This document shows, piece after piece, positions 31,670 to 40,303 of a stretch of 64,000 nucleotides of DNA. Origin of the DNA: Actinomycetota bacterium (GTDB taxonomy: Bacteria; Actinomycetota; Acidimicrobiia; Acidimicrobiales; JAJPHE01); assembly GCA_021325435.1 (NCBI GenBank), contig JAJPHE010000142.1, positions 32,084-96,083 on the forward strand. Reading direction: 5' to 3'. A program made the translations under genes and the position numbers. Numbering within the stretch: position 1 is the stretch's first letter; each line of letters starts with the position of its first letter. The notes under the pieces were generated by a model that saw nothing but the letters and a program-made list of their open reading frames with translations, was not told where the DNA came from and did no database searches.

Positions 31670-32391
31670 GCTCGAACGCCGACCCCCCGCCCCCGGTACG
31701 GCTCGAGCTCGACGCAGGGGTGGCGGTGGTGCGGCTCAACCGACCACCGCTCAACATCTACGACCTCGACATGCGAGACGCCCTGATCGAGGCGTTCACG
31801 GCCGTGCGCGACATGCCCGCCGCCAGGTGCCTCGTCCTGGCGGCGGAGGGTCCGCACTTCTCGGCCGGCGCCGACCTGCACGAGTTCGGCTCCGCCGAAT
31901 CGGTGTTCGAGGGCCGCCGTATCCGCTGGCGGCGCGACCCCTGGGGGCCGCTGTTGGAGATGGACAAGCCCTCGGTGGCCGCCCTGCACGGCTACGCCCT
32001 CGGAGCCGGTCTCGAGATGGCCCTCCTCTGCGACATCCGGGTGGCCGCACCCGACACCGTCGTCGGGCTGCCGGAGACCAAGCTCGGAATGCTGCCCTCC
32101 GCCGGGGGCAGCCAGACCCTCACCCGGGCGGTCGGTCGGGCCCGGGCCCTGCCGGCCGTGCTGCTCGGCGACAACCTGGAGGCAGCCGAAGCTCTCCGGA
32201 CCGGCGTCGTGCACCAAGTGGTCGACGACGTCGATGGCGTTGCCATCCGGCTCGCTCGTCGCCTGGCCGAGCTCGAGCCCGCAGTGGTGGCAGCAGCCAA
32301 GCGGGCGCTGCGGGCCGCGTCAGACCTGCCGCTGGACGCCGGGTTGGAGGCGGAGGCCGGTCTGGCGTCGGCGCTGCGCCGGCGGGGCTGA
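31666..32391 (+). CDS. enoyl-CoA hydratase/isomerase (crotonase)
   Basis: A 241-residue crotonase with standard motifs. HFSAGADLHEF is the first oxyanion strand, GYALGAGLEMALLCDIRVAA the second, and VGLPETKLGMLPSAGGSQTL carries the catalytic acid and P..GG loop. It would hydrate or isomerise a short or medium enoyl-CoA. ATG 31666 overlaps the stop of the CoA-transferase gene. Together with the 29376 crotonase it brackets that gene in a compact three-gene unit; the substrate is unknown. Confidence 0.85.
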   Translation: MSSNADPPPPVRLELDAGVAVVRLNRPPLNIYDLDMRDALIEAFTAVRDMPAARCLVLAAEGPHFSAGADLHEFGSAESVFEGRRIRWRRDPWGPLLEMDKPSVAALHGYALGAGLEMALLCDIRVAAPDTVVGLPETKLGMLPSAGGSQTLTRAVGRARALPAVLLGDNLEAAEALRTGVVHQVVDDVDGVAIRLARRLAELEPAVVAAAKRALRAASDLPLDAGLEAEAGLASALRRRG

Positions 32392-32409
32392 CAGCCCCGG
32401 GTGCGACGT

Positions 32410-33636
32410 TCAGGCCCACTCCACCTCCTCCAGCGGTGGAGTAACTCGCAGAGCCGGGCTCAAGGTGCCCCAGACGGCGAGGGCCACCGCCACCGAGCCG
32501 AACACTGCGACTGCCACCCGGGCCGACACCTCCAGCAGGAAGCCGGCTACCAGCGGTCCGAGCGGGCTGAACGAGAGCGACACCAGGCTTCGAGCCGCCT
32601 CGGCCCGGCCGAGTAGGCGGTCGGGCGTCATGGCTATCCGGTAGCCGTGCACGACCGAGTCGCTCGAAGGGATGACCAGCGCGGTGGGGATGAGGCTCGC
32701 CGCCAGCACGTACGGGCTCGGCCAGGCGAGAAACGCCACGACGGCGGTCGCCGCCCACAGCTCGGTCAGCAGGATCTGGCGGGGGCGCAGCCGGCGCCGG
32801 ATGACCGCCGACAACAGCGCCCCGGCCAGCACCGACGCGCCGAAGGTCGCCACCAGCCCTCCGACGGCGCCGGCCGCCAACCCGTGACGTCGGGCCACGA
32901 CAACCAAAGCCAGCAACAACCCCGGCCCGATGAAGTTCCCGGCCCCGAAGGCCAGGGCCGACGTGCGGAGAAAGGGCTGCGACCACAGGAACCGGAACCC
33001 CTCCGCCACCCGGCGGCGCAGGGGGGCGGGATCCGCCGCTCGCTCCTGCTGAAAGGGCGTTCGCATGGCCAGCAGGGATGCCGTCGACAGCAGATAGGAG
33101 CCGGCGTCCACCAGGAAGGGCAGGGAGCGCGCCAGCCCGAACAGGGCTCCCCCGAGAGGCGGCCCCACCAGCTGGACCGCGGCCCGGCGCCCGCTCTGGG
33201 CGGCGGCGGCGGCCGGAAGCTGGGAAGGCGGGACCACCGAGCGCACGGCGCCGGCCTGGGCGGAGGTGAAGATGGCCGTCCCCGCTCCTTCGACCAAGGC
33301 GACCACCGCGATGCCCCACAGGACCACACCATGAACCACGAGGGTGACGCCGAGGCCGGCCACCGCGGCCAGGCGCAGCCCGTCGGCGGCGATCATCAAC
33401 GTTCGGCGGGCCCACCGGTCGGCGGCGGCGCCGGCGGGCAGGGTGCAGGCCACCACACCGGCGGACCTGACGAACCCGACGATTCCAGCGTCGCCGGCGG
33501 AGTGGGTGAGGGCCAGCACGAGGAGGGGGTAGGCGATCGACGTCGCCTGGGTGCCGGCGTTGGACAGCAACTGTCCCGACTGGAGGAGAAGGAAGTCGCG
33601 GTTGCGGGCCAGGGGTGCTGGGGCTACCGGCTCCAC
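32410..33636 (-). CDS. MFS exporter (EntS-like MFS_3)
   Basis: A 408-residue, 12-helix major facilitator of the MFS_3/enterobactin-exporter-like group. It opens RNRDFLLLQSGQLLSNAGTQ, shows AGAAADRWARRTLMI (loop 2-3 motif A variant) and SLSFSPLGPLVAGFLLE late. It sits last in the minus-strand run from 45498. Members export siderophores, macrolides or other small amphiphiles. Disposal of a steroid-derived metabolite is possible, but nothing specific is visible. Confidence 0.85.
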   Translation of the reverse strand: MEPVAPAPLARNRDFLLLQSGQLLSNAGTQATSIAYPLLVLALTHSAGDAGIVGFVRSAGVVACTLPAGAAADRWARRTLMIAADGLRLAAVAGLGVTLVVHGVVLWGIAVVALVEGAGTAIFTSAQAGAVRSVVPPSQLPAAAAAQSGRRAAVQLVGPPLGGALFGLARSLPFLVDAGSYLLSTASLLAMRTPFQQERAADPAPLRRRVAEGFRFLWSQPFLRTSALAFGAGNFIGPGLLLALVVVARRHGLAAGAVGGLVATFGASVLAGALLSAVIRRRLRPRQILLTELWAATAVVAFLAWPSPYVLAASLIPTALVIPSSDSVVHGYRIAMTPDRLLGRAEAARSLVSLSFSPLGPLVAGFLLEVSARVAVAVFGSVAVALAVWGTLSPALRVTPPLEEVEWA

Positions 33637-33687
33637 CGGCCCATCCTCGCGTGGAACCGGCGTGGCTTCGGCGGCTCACGGCGTCCC

Positions 33688-34809
33688 CTACCCGGGCAAC
33701 CCCATGGCTGGGGCCCGGTGGACCAGCTCCGAGTGGGGCGGAGCCAGGTCCAGTCCGTCGACGTCGTCGAGCAGTCCCGGCGCCGACCCCGGCTGGCCCC
33801 TGACCCCGTACTGCCAGACCACCCGGTCGGTGCGGGGGTCGACGACGATCACCCGGTCGTTCGAGTCGTCGGTGGCGATGACATCTCCGTTCGGCAGCGG
33901 CAGGGCCAGCGACGGCTTGTTCAGGGCGTCCGGCCCCGCGGGCCGGTAGCGCCACAACAGCCGGCCGGAGCGGTCGAACGTCTCGATCTGGCCCGGGCTC
34001 GAATAGTCGACCGTCAGGTAGACACCCGGGGAGACCTCGTTGCTGTCCGACGGGTAGGCCACCCCCGGCGGATGCCACGACCCGTAGATGCGTCCGGCGA
34101 GGTCCATCTCGTCGACCCAGTCACCGTTGATCTCGGTGACCAGGTAGTGGCCGTTGCCCATCGGGAACGCCCCGTTCGGGCTGCCGAAGCGGGCCGGCGG
34201 GTCGTGCCGGCACGCACTGGTGGTCGTCCCGTAGATGCGGGAGGGCACGTGAGATCGGGGGGCGATCAACAGAAGGCGGCAGTTCTTGATGTCGGCGGTC
34301 AGCACGTACCCGTCGGGCAGCACGAGAGCGTCGTCCGGGTTGGAGAGCTGGTTGACCGCCGATCCGGGGGTGCCGGGGGCGCCGTAGCGCCAGACGATCC
34401 GCCGGGTACGGATGTCGATCAAGGTGACCACCGAGAACTCCTCCTCGGTGGCGATGATCTGGCGGCCGTCGGGGGTGAAGAAAGCGTCGTCGGGGGTCCG
34501 GAACTCGACCCCTGGGGGCAGGTCGCCCGGCTGGGGGAACGTCCAGGTGACCTGGCCCTGCGGATTCACCATCACCAACCGGTCGTTGCCCTCGTCGGCG
34601 ATGAGTAGGGAGGCGGGAAGGACCGACGGATCCGAGCCGGGGGCGAGGTGGCCGGCGGTGACGGCGGCGGAAGCCGCTGGTTCGGCGACGGGCCGGGTCG
34701 CGTCGGGCGACGCGACCGGGGAGCCGCCGCCCCCGAGCTGCAGCCCCACCACCACAACCGCCACCACCAGCGCCGAGACCAAGGCCACAGCCGTGCGCCG
34801 CCGCCGCAT
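33688..34809 (-). CDS. exported beta-propeller protein (arylsulfotransferase/NHL-like)
   Basis: A 373-residue protein with an N-terminal membrane anchor or signal (7-24, Val-rich after MRRRR), a Pro/Ala linker to about 60, then a repeated blade structure. Blade motifs include LLIADEGNDRLVMVNPQG, WTFPQPGD, IVWRYGAPGTPGSAVNQL and VVWQYGVRGQPGSAPGLL. They are typical of six-bladed NHL or arylsulfotransferase-like propellers. No catalytic His set could be assigned. It is probably extracytoplasmic. The function is unknown; the position after the P450/CoA-transferase genes may be incidental. Confidence 0.75.
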   Translation of the reverse strand: MRRRRTAVALVSALVVAVVVVGLQLGGGGSPVASPDATRPVAEPAASAAVTAGHLAPGSDPSVLPASLLIADEGNDRLVMVNPQGQVTWTFPQPGDLPPGVEFRTPDDAFFTPDGRQIIATEEEFSVVTLIDIRTRRIVWRYGAPGTPGSAVNQLSNPDDALVLPDGYVLTADIKNCRLLLIAPRSHVPSRIYGTTTSACRHDPPARFGSPNGAFPMGNGHYLVTEINGDWVDEMDLAGRIYGSWHPPGVAYPSDSNEVSPGVYLTVDYSSPGQIETFDRSGRLLWRYRPAGPDALNKPSLALPLPNGDVIATDDSNDRVIVVDPRTDRVVWQYGVRGQPGSAPGLLDDVDGLDLAPPHSELVHRAPAMGLPG

Positions 34810-34902
34810 GGCCAGAGGCTGACGCCCCCGTGACCGGCGGACGGTGCGCCGAAGGTCCTCGGCGCCCGGGCCTTTGGTCCCAAACCCGGCGGTGCGAAGG
34901 GA

Positions 34903-37335
34903 TCAGAAGACCGAGGCCGGCGGCGGCGTGTCCTCGGTCGTCTCCTCGAGGGCCCCGGCCGCGAACAGCTTGGCCACCTCGTCGTCTTCCATGCCGAGCA
35001 ACTCGGCGCAGATCTGCCTGGTGTGCTCGCCGAGGGCGGGCGCCGGTCGGATGATCGGGTCGGCCATGCCGGACGCCCGGAAGGCGGGGCCCTCGAGGAC
35101 CATCCGGCCGGTGCCGGGCTGGTCGATCTCGCGGATGTAGCCGCGGTGGAGGTGGTGGGGGTCCTCCAGCTCGTCGCTGGCGTACATCATCAACGCCGCC
35201 GGCACCCCGTGCGCCTGCAGGGTCTCCATGACCTGGCGGTCGGTCCGTGACGCCGTCCATTCGGTGATGCGGCGGTCGATCTCATCGTGGGCTTGGCGGC
35301 GGCCCTCGACCCGGGCGAGCTCGTCCGCCGCCGCCCACTCCGGGTCGCCCATGGCCTGGCGCAGGGCCTCCCAGTCAGCGTCGTGCCGGCAGGTGATGAC
35401 GCACCAACGCTCCTCGCCCGAGCAGGGGTAGACGCCCCACGGAGCCCCCCGTTCGCTGCGGTTTCCGGCGGGACCGACGGACCCGGGCTCCAGGCTCTCC
35501 TTGAGCAGAAGATCAGAGAGCAGGTAGACGACCGTCTCGACCTGGGCGGCCTCGACGTGGCATCCGGCCCCCGTCCGGCTTCGGGCGATCAGGGCGGCCA
35601 GGGCCGCGGTGGCGCAGACCCGGCCGACCAGGTGGTCGGGGTAGATGACGAAGGCCCCCGGCGGGGCCTCACTGCCGGGGAAGTTCCAGAGATGGGTGAG
35701 GCCGCCCACCGTGCGGGTGCTGGGGCCGTAACCGAGCCAGTCGCTCCACGGTCCCCAGGAGCCGAGCAGCTGGCTACTCACCATCACCAGGCCGGGATTG
35801 ATGGCCCGCACGTCGTCCCAGCCGAGGCCGATCTCGTCCATGGTGCCGGTCGAGTTGTTTTCGATCATGACGTCGGCGTCGGCTATCAACCGTTTGATCA
35901 CCCCCATGCCCTCGGCCGTCTTGATGTTCACGCCGAAGCTCCGCTTCGACCGGCTGGAGGAGGCGAAGGACGCGCTCATCTCCGAGCCGGCCACCACCCG
36001 GATGAAGTCCGGGTAGGCGCGGCTTTCGATCTTGATGACATCGGCGCCGTACTCGGCGAACATCCGGGCGGCCTCCACCCCAACCCCGCCGTGGCCGAAG
36101 TCGAGGACCCGCAGGCCGACGAACGGAAGGCCGGGGGCCGGCGCGCCAGTGGAGCCAGCCGGATCGCCGAGGTCGACCGGCGGCTCGGCCCAGACCTCCT
36201 CGCTGTCGTGTTCCCCGACCTGTGGCGCCCGGTGGCGGAAGCCGGCCCGGCGCCCGTCGATCTCGACCACACTGTCGGCCACCGCGCCGGTCACCCCCGG
36301 GGCCACCTCCGCCCGCGTGAAGGTGGCCCGCTCGACGAAGTGGTCGGCGGCGAGGACCGCCGGTGGGGGCAGAACCGGCGTCATGACGATGCCCCGGCGC
36401 TGAGCCTCGGCCGACAGCTCGACCATGGTCTTGTCGGCGAAGAGCTCGCGGTACATCGGGTCGAGAATGTCCTCCTGGATGCTCATGCGGGCGAGCAGGC
36501 CGTCCCAGTGCTCGTCCTGGAGGACGTCGGGCTCGCCCAGCCACGCTCGCATGGCCCGCCAGTGGCGAGGGCTGATGATGACGAGGCGCACCCAGCCGTC
36601 GGCGCAGGGATAGAGGGGGTAGACGGGGCCCGCTCCCATCCGCACCTCGCCGTACAGGCCCCCGGCGAACTTGATGGCGCTGGAGTTGGGAAGGCTCCAG
36701 TCGGTCGTCTGGGCTGCCGCCTGCATGATCGACAGGTCGATGTGCTGGCCGGCGCCGGTGTGCAACGCCTGCCAGTGACCGGCCAAGGCGGCGAAGGCGC
36801 CCACCACCCCGGCGACGTCATAGGCCATCGAGCCCGGCACCATCAGGGGCGGCAGCTCGGGGATGCCCGAGCGGAACAGCATCCCGGAGATGGCGACCAT
36901 CACCGGGTCGGTCGCTACGTAGTCGCGGTAGGGGCCGGTTTGGCCGAAGTCGGTGGCCGACACCACCACCAGGCGCCCGAACCGCTGGACCAGCTCCGCC
37001 GGATCGAGCCCGTGGGCGCCCAGCTCGCCCGGGCGGGTGGTCTCGATGAGGACGTCGGCCCCGCTCAGGAGGTCGAGGAGGCGCTGGCGGCCGGCCTCGG
37101 CGGAAAGGTCGGCAGTAATGCCGCGCTTGTTGGCGTTGCGCACGGCGAAGTAGAGGCTGTGCTCGCCGTGGAACGGAGGCAGCCGTCGCGAACGGGCGCC
37201 CTCGGGGGGCTCCACCCTCACCACGTCGGCGCCGAGGTCGGCTAGGAGACGCCCGGCGAGCTCGGCCTTCTCGTCGGCCAAGTCCACCACCCGCAGTCCG
37301 GCGAGCGGAAGCGGTGCCGCGGGGTCAGGCTCCAT
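34903..37335 (-). CDS. tandem-fused type III (CaiB/BaiF) CoA transferase
   Basis: An 810-residue protein with two CaiB/BaiF domains. Domain 1 begins LAGLRVVDLADEKAELAGRL and domain 2 (from about 400) VGLRVLDFGHGGVGVEAARM. Both contain GADV(V/I)(R/K)(V/I)E and, before the catalytic region, GAGQHIDLSIMQAA (domain 1) and GAGCHVEAAQVETV (domain 2). It is organised like the 6672-9056 protein but diverged, so the window holds two full tandem enzymes. It lies 11 bases downstream of the P450 gene in the sterol side-chain block, hinting that its substrate is a steroid or bile-acid-like CoA ester. Confidence 0.85.
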   Translation of the reverse strand: MEPDPAAPLPLAGLRVVDLADEKAELAGRLLADLGADVVRVEPPEGARSRRLPPFHGEHSLYFAVRNANKRGITADLSAEAGRQRLLDLLSGADVLIETTRPGELGAHGLDPAELVQRFGRLVVVSATDFGQTGPYRDYVATDPVMVAISGMLFRSGIPELPPLMVPGSMAYDVAGVVGAFAALAGHWQALHTGAGQHIDLSIMQAAAQTTDWSLPNSSAIKFAGGLYGEVRMGAGPVYPLYPCADGWVRLVIISPRHWRAMRAWLGEPDVLQDEHWDGLLARMSIQEDILDPMYRELFADKTMVELSAEAQRRGIVMTPVLPPPAVLAADHFVERATFTRAEVAPGVTGAVADSVVEIDGRRAGFRHRAPQVGEHDSEEVWAEPPVDLGDPAGSTGAPAPGLPFVGLRVLDFGHGGVGVEAARMFAEYGADVIKIESRAYPDFIRVVAGSEMSASFASSSRSKRSFGVNIKTAEGMGVIKRLIADADVMIENNSTGTMDEIGLGWDDVRAINPGLVMVSSQLLGSWGPWSDWLGYGPSTRTVGGLTHLWNFPGSEAPPGAFVIYPDHLVGRVCATAALAALIARSRTGAGCHVEAAQVETVVYLLSDLLLKESLEPGSVGPAGNRSERGAPWGVYPCSGEERWCVITCRHDADWEALRQAMGDPEWAAADELARVEGRRQAHDEIDRRITEWTASRTDRQVMETLQAHGVPAALMMYASDELEDPHHLHRGYIREIDQPGTGRMVLEGPAFRASGMADPIIRPAPALGEHTRQICAELLGMEDDEVAKLFAAGALEETTEDTPPPASVF

Positions 37336-37346
37336 TTGCTCCCCGA

Positions 37347-38588
37347 TCAGGACGCGGCGGCGGCCCGCACGCCGGCCTGGAAGCGCACCGGGAGGTGCTT
37401 GATGCCGCCGATGAAGTTCGACCGCAGTGGCTGGGCGTCGCCCAGCGACTCGACCTTCGGCACCCGGCGGGTCAGCTCCTCGAAGAACAGCTTCATCTCC
37501 ATGCGGGCCAGGTTGGCCCCCAGGCAGTGGTGGGGCCCGCCACCACCGAAGGCGATGTGGGGATTGGGGTCGCGGGTGATGTCGAAGCGGAATGGATCCT
37601 GGAAGACGTCCTCGTCGCGGTTGGCCGAGACATACCAGATGCTGACCTTGTCGCCCTCCTCGAGCTGATGGCCCTTGTACTCGTGGGCGCGGGTCACGTT
37701 GCGCTTGAAGTACATCACCGGCGAGGCCCAGCGAAGGACCTCCTCGATGGCGGAGTCGCTCAGTTGCGGGTTGGCGACCAGCTTGTCGTACTGGTCGGGG
37801 TTCTCGAGGAAGGCGTTCATCCCGTGGGCGATGGCGTTGCGGGTGGTCTCGTTGCCGGCCACCGCCAGCAGCATGAAGAACAGGTTGAAGTCCATGTCCG
37901 ACAGGGCGTCGCCGTCCACGTCAGCCGACAGCAACTTGGTGATGATGTCGTCCTCGGGCTGGGCCCGGCGGACCTCGGCGAGGTTCTGGGCGTACATGAA
38001 CATCTCGATCTGGGCTTCCTGGGCCTGCTCCTGGGAGACCGAGTACTCGGGGTCCTCGCTGCCGACCATCCGGTTGCTCCAGTCGAACAGCTTGTGGCGG
38101 TCGTCCTGGGGCACGCCCATCAGCTCGGCGATCACCTGCAGCGGAAGCTCGGCCGCCACGTCGACCACGAAGTCGACGTCACCCTTGGCGATGGCCTCGT
38201 CGATGATCCGGATGGTCATGTCGCGGATGTGCGGCTCGAGCATGCCGATCATCCGAGGGGTGAATCCCCGGTTGACCAGCTTGCGGTAGCGGGTGTGATC
38301 CGGCGGGTCCATGGTCAGCATGAGCCGGCCGCCGTCGCCGAAGTCGGGCGGGATCAGCTCCTCTTCGAGGCCGATAACGCCGCCCCGTGACTGTTCAGAG
38401 GAGTAGGTCTTGCCGTCGCGGCCGATGGCGGTGACGTCGTCGTGCTTGCTGAACACCCAGAACCCGGGGCCGTTGGGCTCCGGGTGCCGGTAGATGGGGG
38501 CGTTCTTGCGCAGCCAGGTGAACCACTCATGGGGGATGCCCTGGCTGAACCGGTCGCGGTCCAGCAGATTGATGTCGCTGAGCTCCAT
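37347..38588 (-). CDS. cytochrome P450 (CYP125/CYP124-like)
   Basis: A 413-residue soluble bacterial P450. The I-helix oxygen-activation motif AGNETT is at 244-249, ExxR at 283-286 (EVLR), and the haem loop FGGGGPHHCLG has Cys355 as ligand. LPLQVIAELMGVPQDDRHKLFDWSNRM and SANRDEDVFQDPFRFDITR resemble remembered Mtb CYP125 and CYP124, which hydroxylate and oxidise the terminal methyl of cholesterol or branched lipids. It fits the first step of side-chain oxidation. ATG 38588 has GGAGGAGA upstream. The partner ferredoxin is probably the one at 42760. Confidence 0.85.
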   Translation of the reverse strand: MELSDINLLDRDRFSQGIPHEWFTWLRKNAPIYRHPEPNGPGFWVFSKHDDVTAIGRDGKTYSSEQSRGGVIGLEEELIPPDFGDGGRLMLTMDPPDHTRYRKLVNRGFTPRMIGMLEPHIRDMTIRIIDEAIAKGDVDFVVDVAAELPLQVIAELMGVPQDDRHKLFDWSNRMVGSEDPEYSVSQEQAQEAQIEMFMYAQNLAEVRRAQPEDDIITKLLSADVDGDALSDMDFNLFFMLLAVAGNETTRNAIAHGMNAFLENPDQYDKLVANPQLSDSAIEEVLRWASPVMYFKRNVTRAHEYKGHQLEEGDKVSIWYVSANRDEDVFQDPFRFDITRDPNPHIAFGGGGPHHCLGANLARMEMKLFFEELTRRVPKVESLGDAQPLRSNFIGGIKHLPVRFQAGVRAAAAS

Positions 38589-38631
38589 GATCAGGTCTCC
38601 TCCTGCGTAGCGGGTGTCACGGGTTGTGTCC

Positions 38632-40302
38632 TCATCGGGCGCCGGCCAGTGACCGGGGGTGGTTGCGGGCCAGGGCGGCGTCGAGCGCCTCAGCGTCGGC
38701 GGTGGTGAGCCGTCGGTATCCGTCCTGGCGGCCCGGCCGCCACCAGATCGGGTCATCACCGGTCCAGCGCTCGGCGGCCAGCTGGCGCTTCAGGACCTTG
38801 TTGGTCTCGGTCTGGGGCAGGGCCTCAGAGACCCGGACGAAGCGGGGAGCCCACTTGGCGCCGAGGTCGGCTTGGGCGGCCAGGAACTCGCCGAAGCCGG
38901 CGGGGTCGAAGCGGGCGCCGGGAACCAAGGCCAGGGCCGCCATCACCTCGTCTCCGACGTCGGTTGCCGGCACGGCGTAGACCGCGGCCAGGACGACGTC
39001 AGGGTGACGCATCAGGATGCGCTCCACCGGGGCGGCGGTGAAGTTCTCGCCGTCCACCCGGAGCCGCTCGATGGTCCGCCCGGCGAAGTAGTAGAAGCCT
39101 TCTTCGTCGGCGAAGGCCAAGTCACCGCTCCAGTACCAGCCGCGGCGCATCCGTTCGGCGTCGGCCTCGTCGTCGCGGTAGTAGCCCTCGAATGAACCGG
39201 CGCCCGCCGTGTTCACCAGCTCCCCGATGGCCTCCTCGGCGTTGAGCAGCTCACCGGACGGCGAGAAGCGCGCCGGCGGGCACGGGCTCATGGTGTCGGG
39301 GTCGAGGATCTGGACCCCGGGGGCGGGGCGACCGAGCGCCCCTTCGGGGGTGTCCGGCGTCCGGCTCACGATGACGCCGCCCTCGGTCGAGCCGAACCCG
39401 TCGACGACGGTGCACCCGAACCGGTCGGCGAACCGCTTGACATCGCGGTCGGCGCCCTCGTTGCCGAAGGCGATGCGCAGCGGGTTGTCGCCGTCGTCGG
39501 GACGGGCCTCGGTGGCCAGGATGTAGCTGAGCGGCTTGCCCACGTAGTTGAAGTAGGTGACGCCGTAACGGCGCACGTCGGGAAGGAAGCCCGACGCCGA
39601 GAACCGCCGGCGCAGCACCATGGTGGCGCCCGCGGCCAGAGCCGGGCCCCACCCGGCCATCATGGCGTTGGAGTGGAACAGCGGCATGGCCAGGTAACAC
39701 ACGTCGTCGGCAGCCAGGCCGAACCGCTCCGACAGGTTGACCCCGGGGAATCCGATCTTGCGCTGGGTGCAGCGCACCGCCTTCGGGGCGCCGCTCGTCC
39801 CCGAGGTGAAGATCAGCATCATGAGCTCGTCCGGGTCGCGCTCCTGGTCCGGGATCGGGGCATCGGCGAAGGCGGCCAGGGTCGGGCCGAACTCCTCGGA
39901 GTCGATGTCGATGATCCGGTCGGCACCGAAGGGCAGCTCCAGCCCCTCGAGGAGGGGGCGGTGCCGGGCCTCCGTCACGATCAGCTGGCAGTCGGTGTGG
40001 GAGACCGAGGCGGCCAGCTCCGCGCCCCGGAAGGTCGGGTTGAGGCCCACCACCACCAGGTCGGAGAGGGCGGCCGCTCCGAGGAGGAAGGAGAACTCAG
40101 GGACGTTGTCGAGCAGCACCCCGACGTGGAAAGGGCCGGGCCGGCGGAGCGTCTCGAGCCAGGCGGCACGGGATGCGCTGGCCTGCACGTGCTCGGACCA
40201 GTTCCAGGCCCGCTCCTCGAACCGCAGGCCGGGGCGGGGATCCTGGCGCCGGGCCAGCAGGAGGGAGGCGACAGTCACGTCCTCGCTGGCGGGCCCCGTC
40301 AC
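38632..40302 (-). CDS. fadD17: FadD17-like steroid acyl-CoA ligase
   Basis: A 556-residue ANL ligase. Motifs are FTSGTSGAPKAVRCTQRK, DGFGSTEGG, WYWSGDLAFADEEGFYYFAGR, LRVDGENFTAAPVERILMR and KVLKRQLAAE. RPGLRFEERAWNWSEHVQ, HVGVLLDN.PEFS and SASGFLPDVRRYGVTYFNYV agree with remembered Mtb FadD17 (Rv3506), reported to activate steroid acids with shortened side chains (C24 type). The order fadE26, fadE27, fadD17 is the Mtb order. GTG 40302 lies one base after the fadE27 stop (TGAGGTG); GTG 40278 is an eight-residue-shorter alternative. Confidence 0.85.
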   Translation of the reverse strand: MTGPASEDVTVASLLLARRQDPRPGLRFEERAWNWSEHVQASASRAAWLETLRRPGPFHVGVLLDNVPEFSFLLGAAALSDLVVVGLNPTFRGAELAASVSHTDCQLIVTEARHRPLLEGLELPFGADRIIDIDSEEFGPTLAAFADAPIPDQERDPDELMMLIFTSGTSGAPKAVRCTQRKIGFPGVNLSERFGLAADDVCYLAMPLFHSNAMMAGWGPALAAGATMVLRRRFSASGFLPDVRRYGVTYFNYVGKPLSYILATEARPDDGDNPLRIAFGNEGADRDVKRFADRFGCTVVDGFGSTEGGVIVSRTPDTPEGALGRPAPGVQILDPDTMSPCPPARFSPSGELLNAEEAIGELVNTAGAGSFEGYYRDDEADAERMRRGWYWSGDLAFADEEGFYYFAGRTIERLRVDGENFTAAPVERILMRHPDVVLAAVYAVPATDVGDEVMAALALVPGARFDPAGFGEFLAAQADLGAKWAPRFVRVSEALPQTETNKVLKRQLAAERWTGDDPIWWRPGRQDGYRRLTTADAEALDAALARNHPRSLAGAR

Positions 40303-40303
40303 C

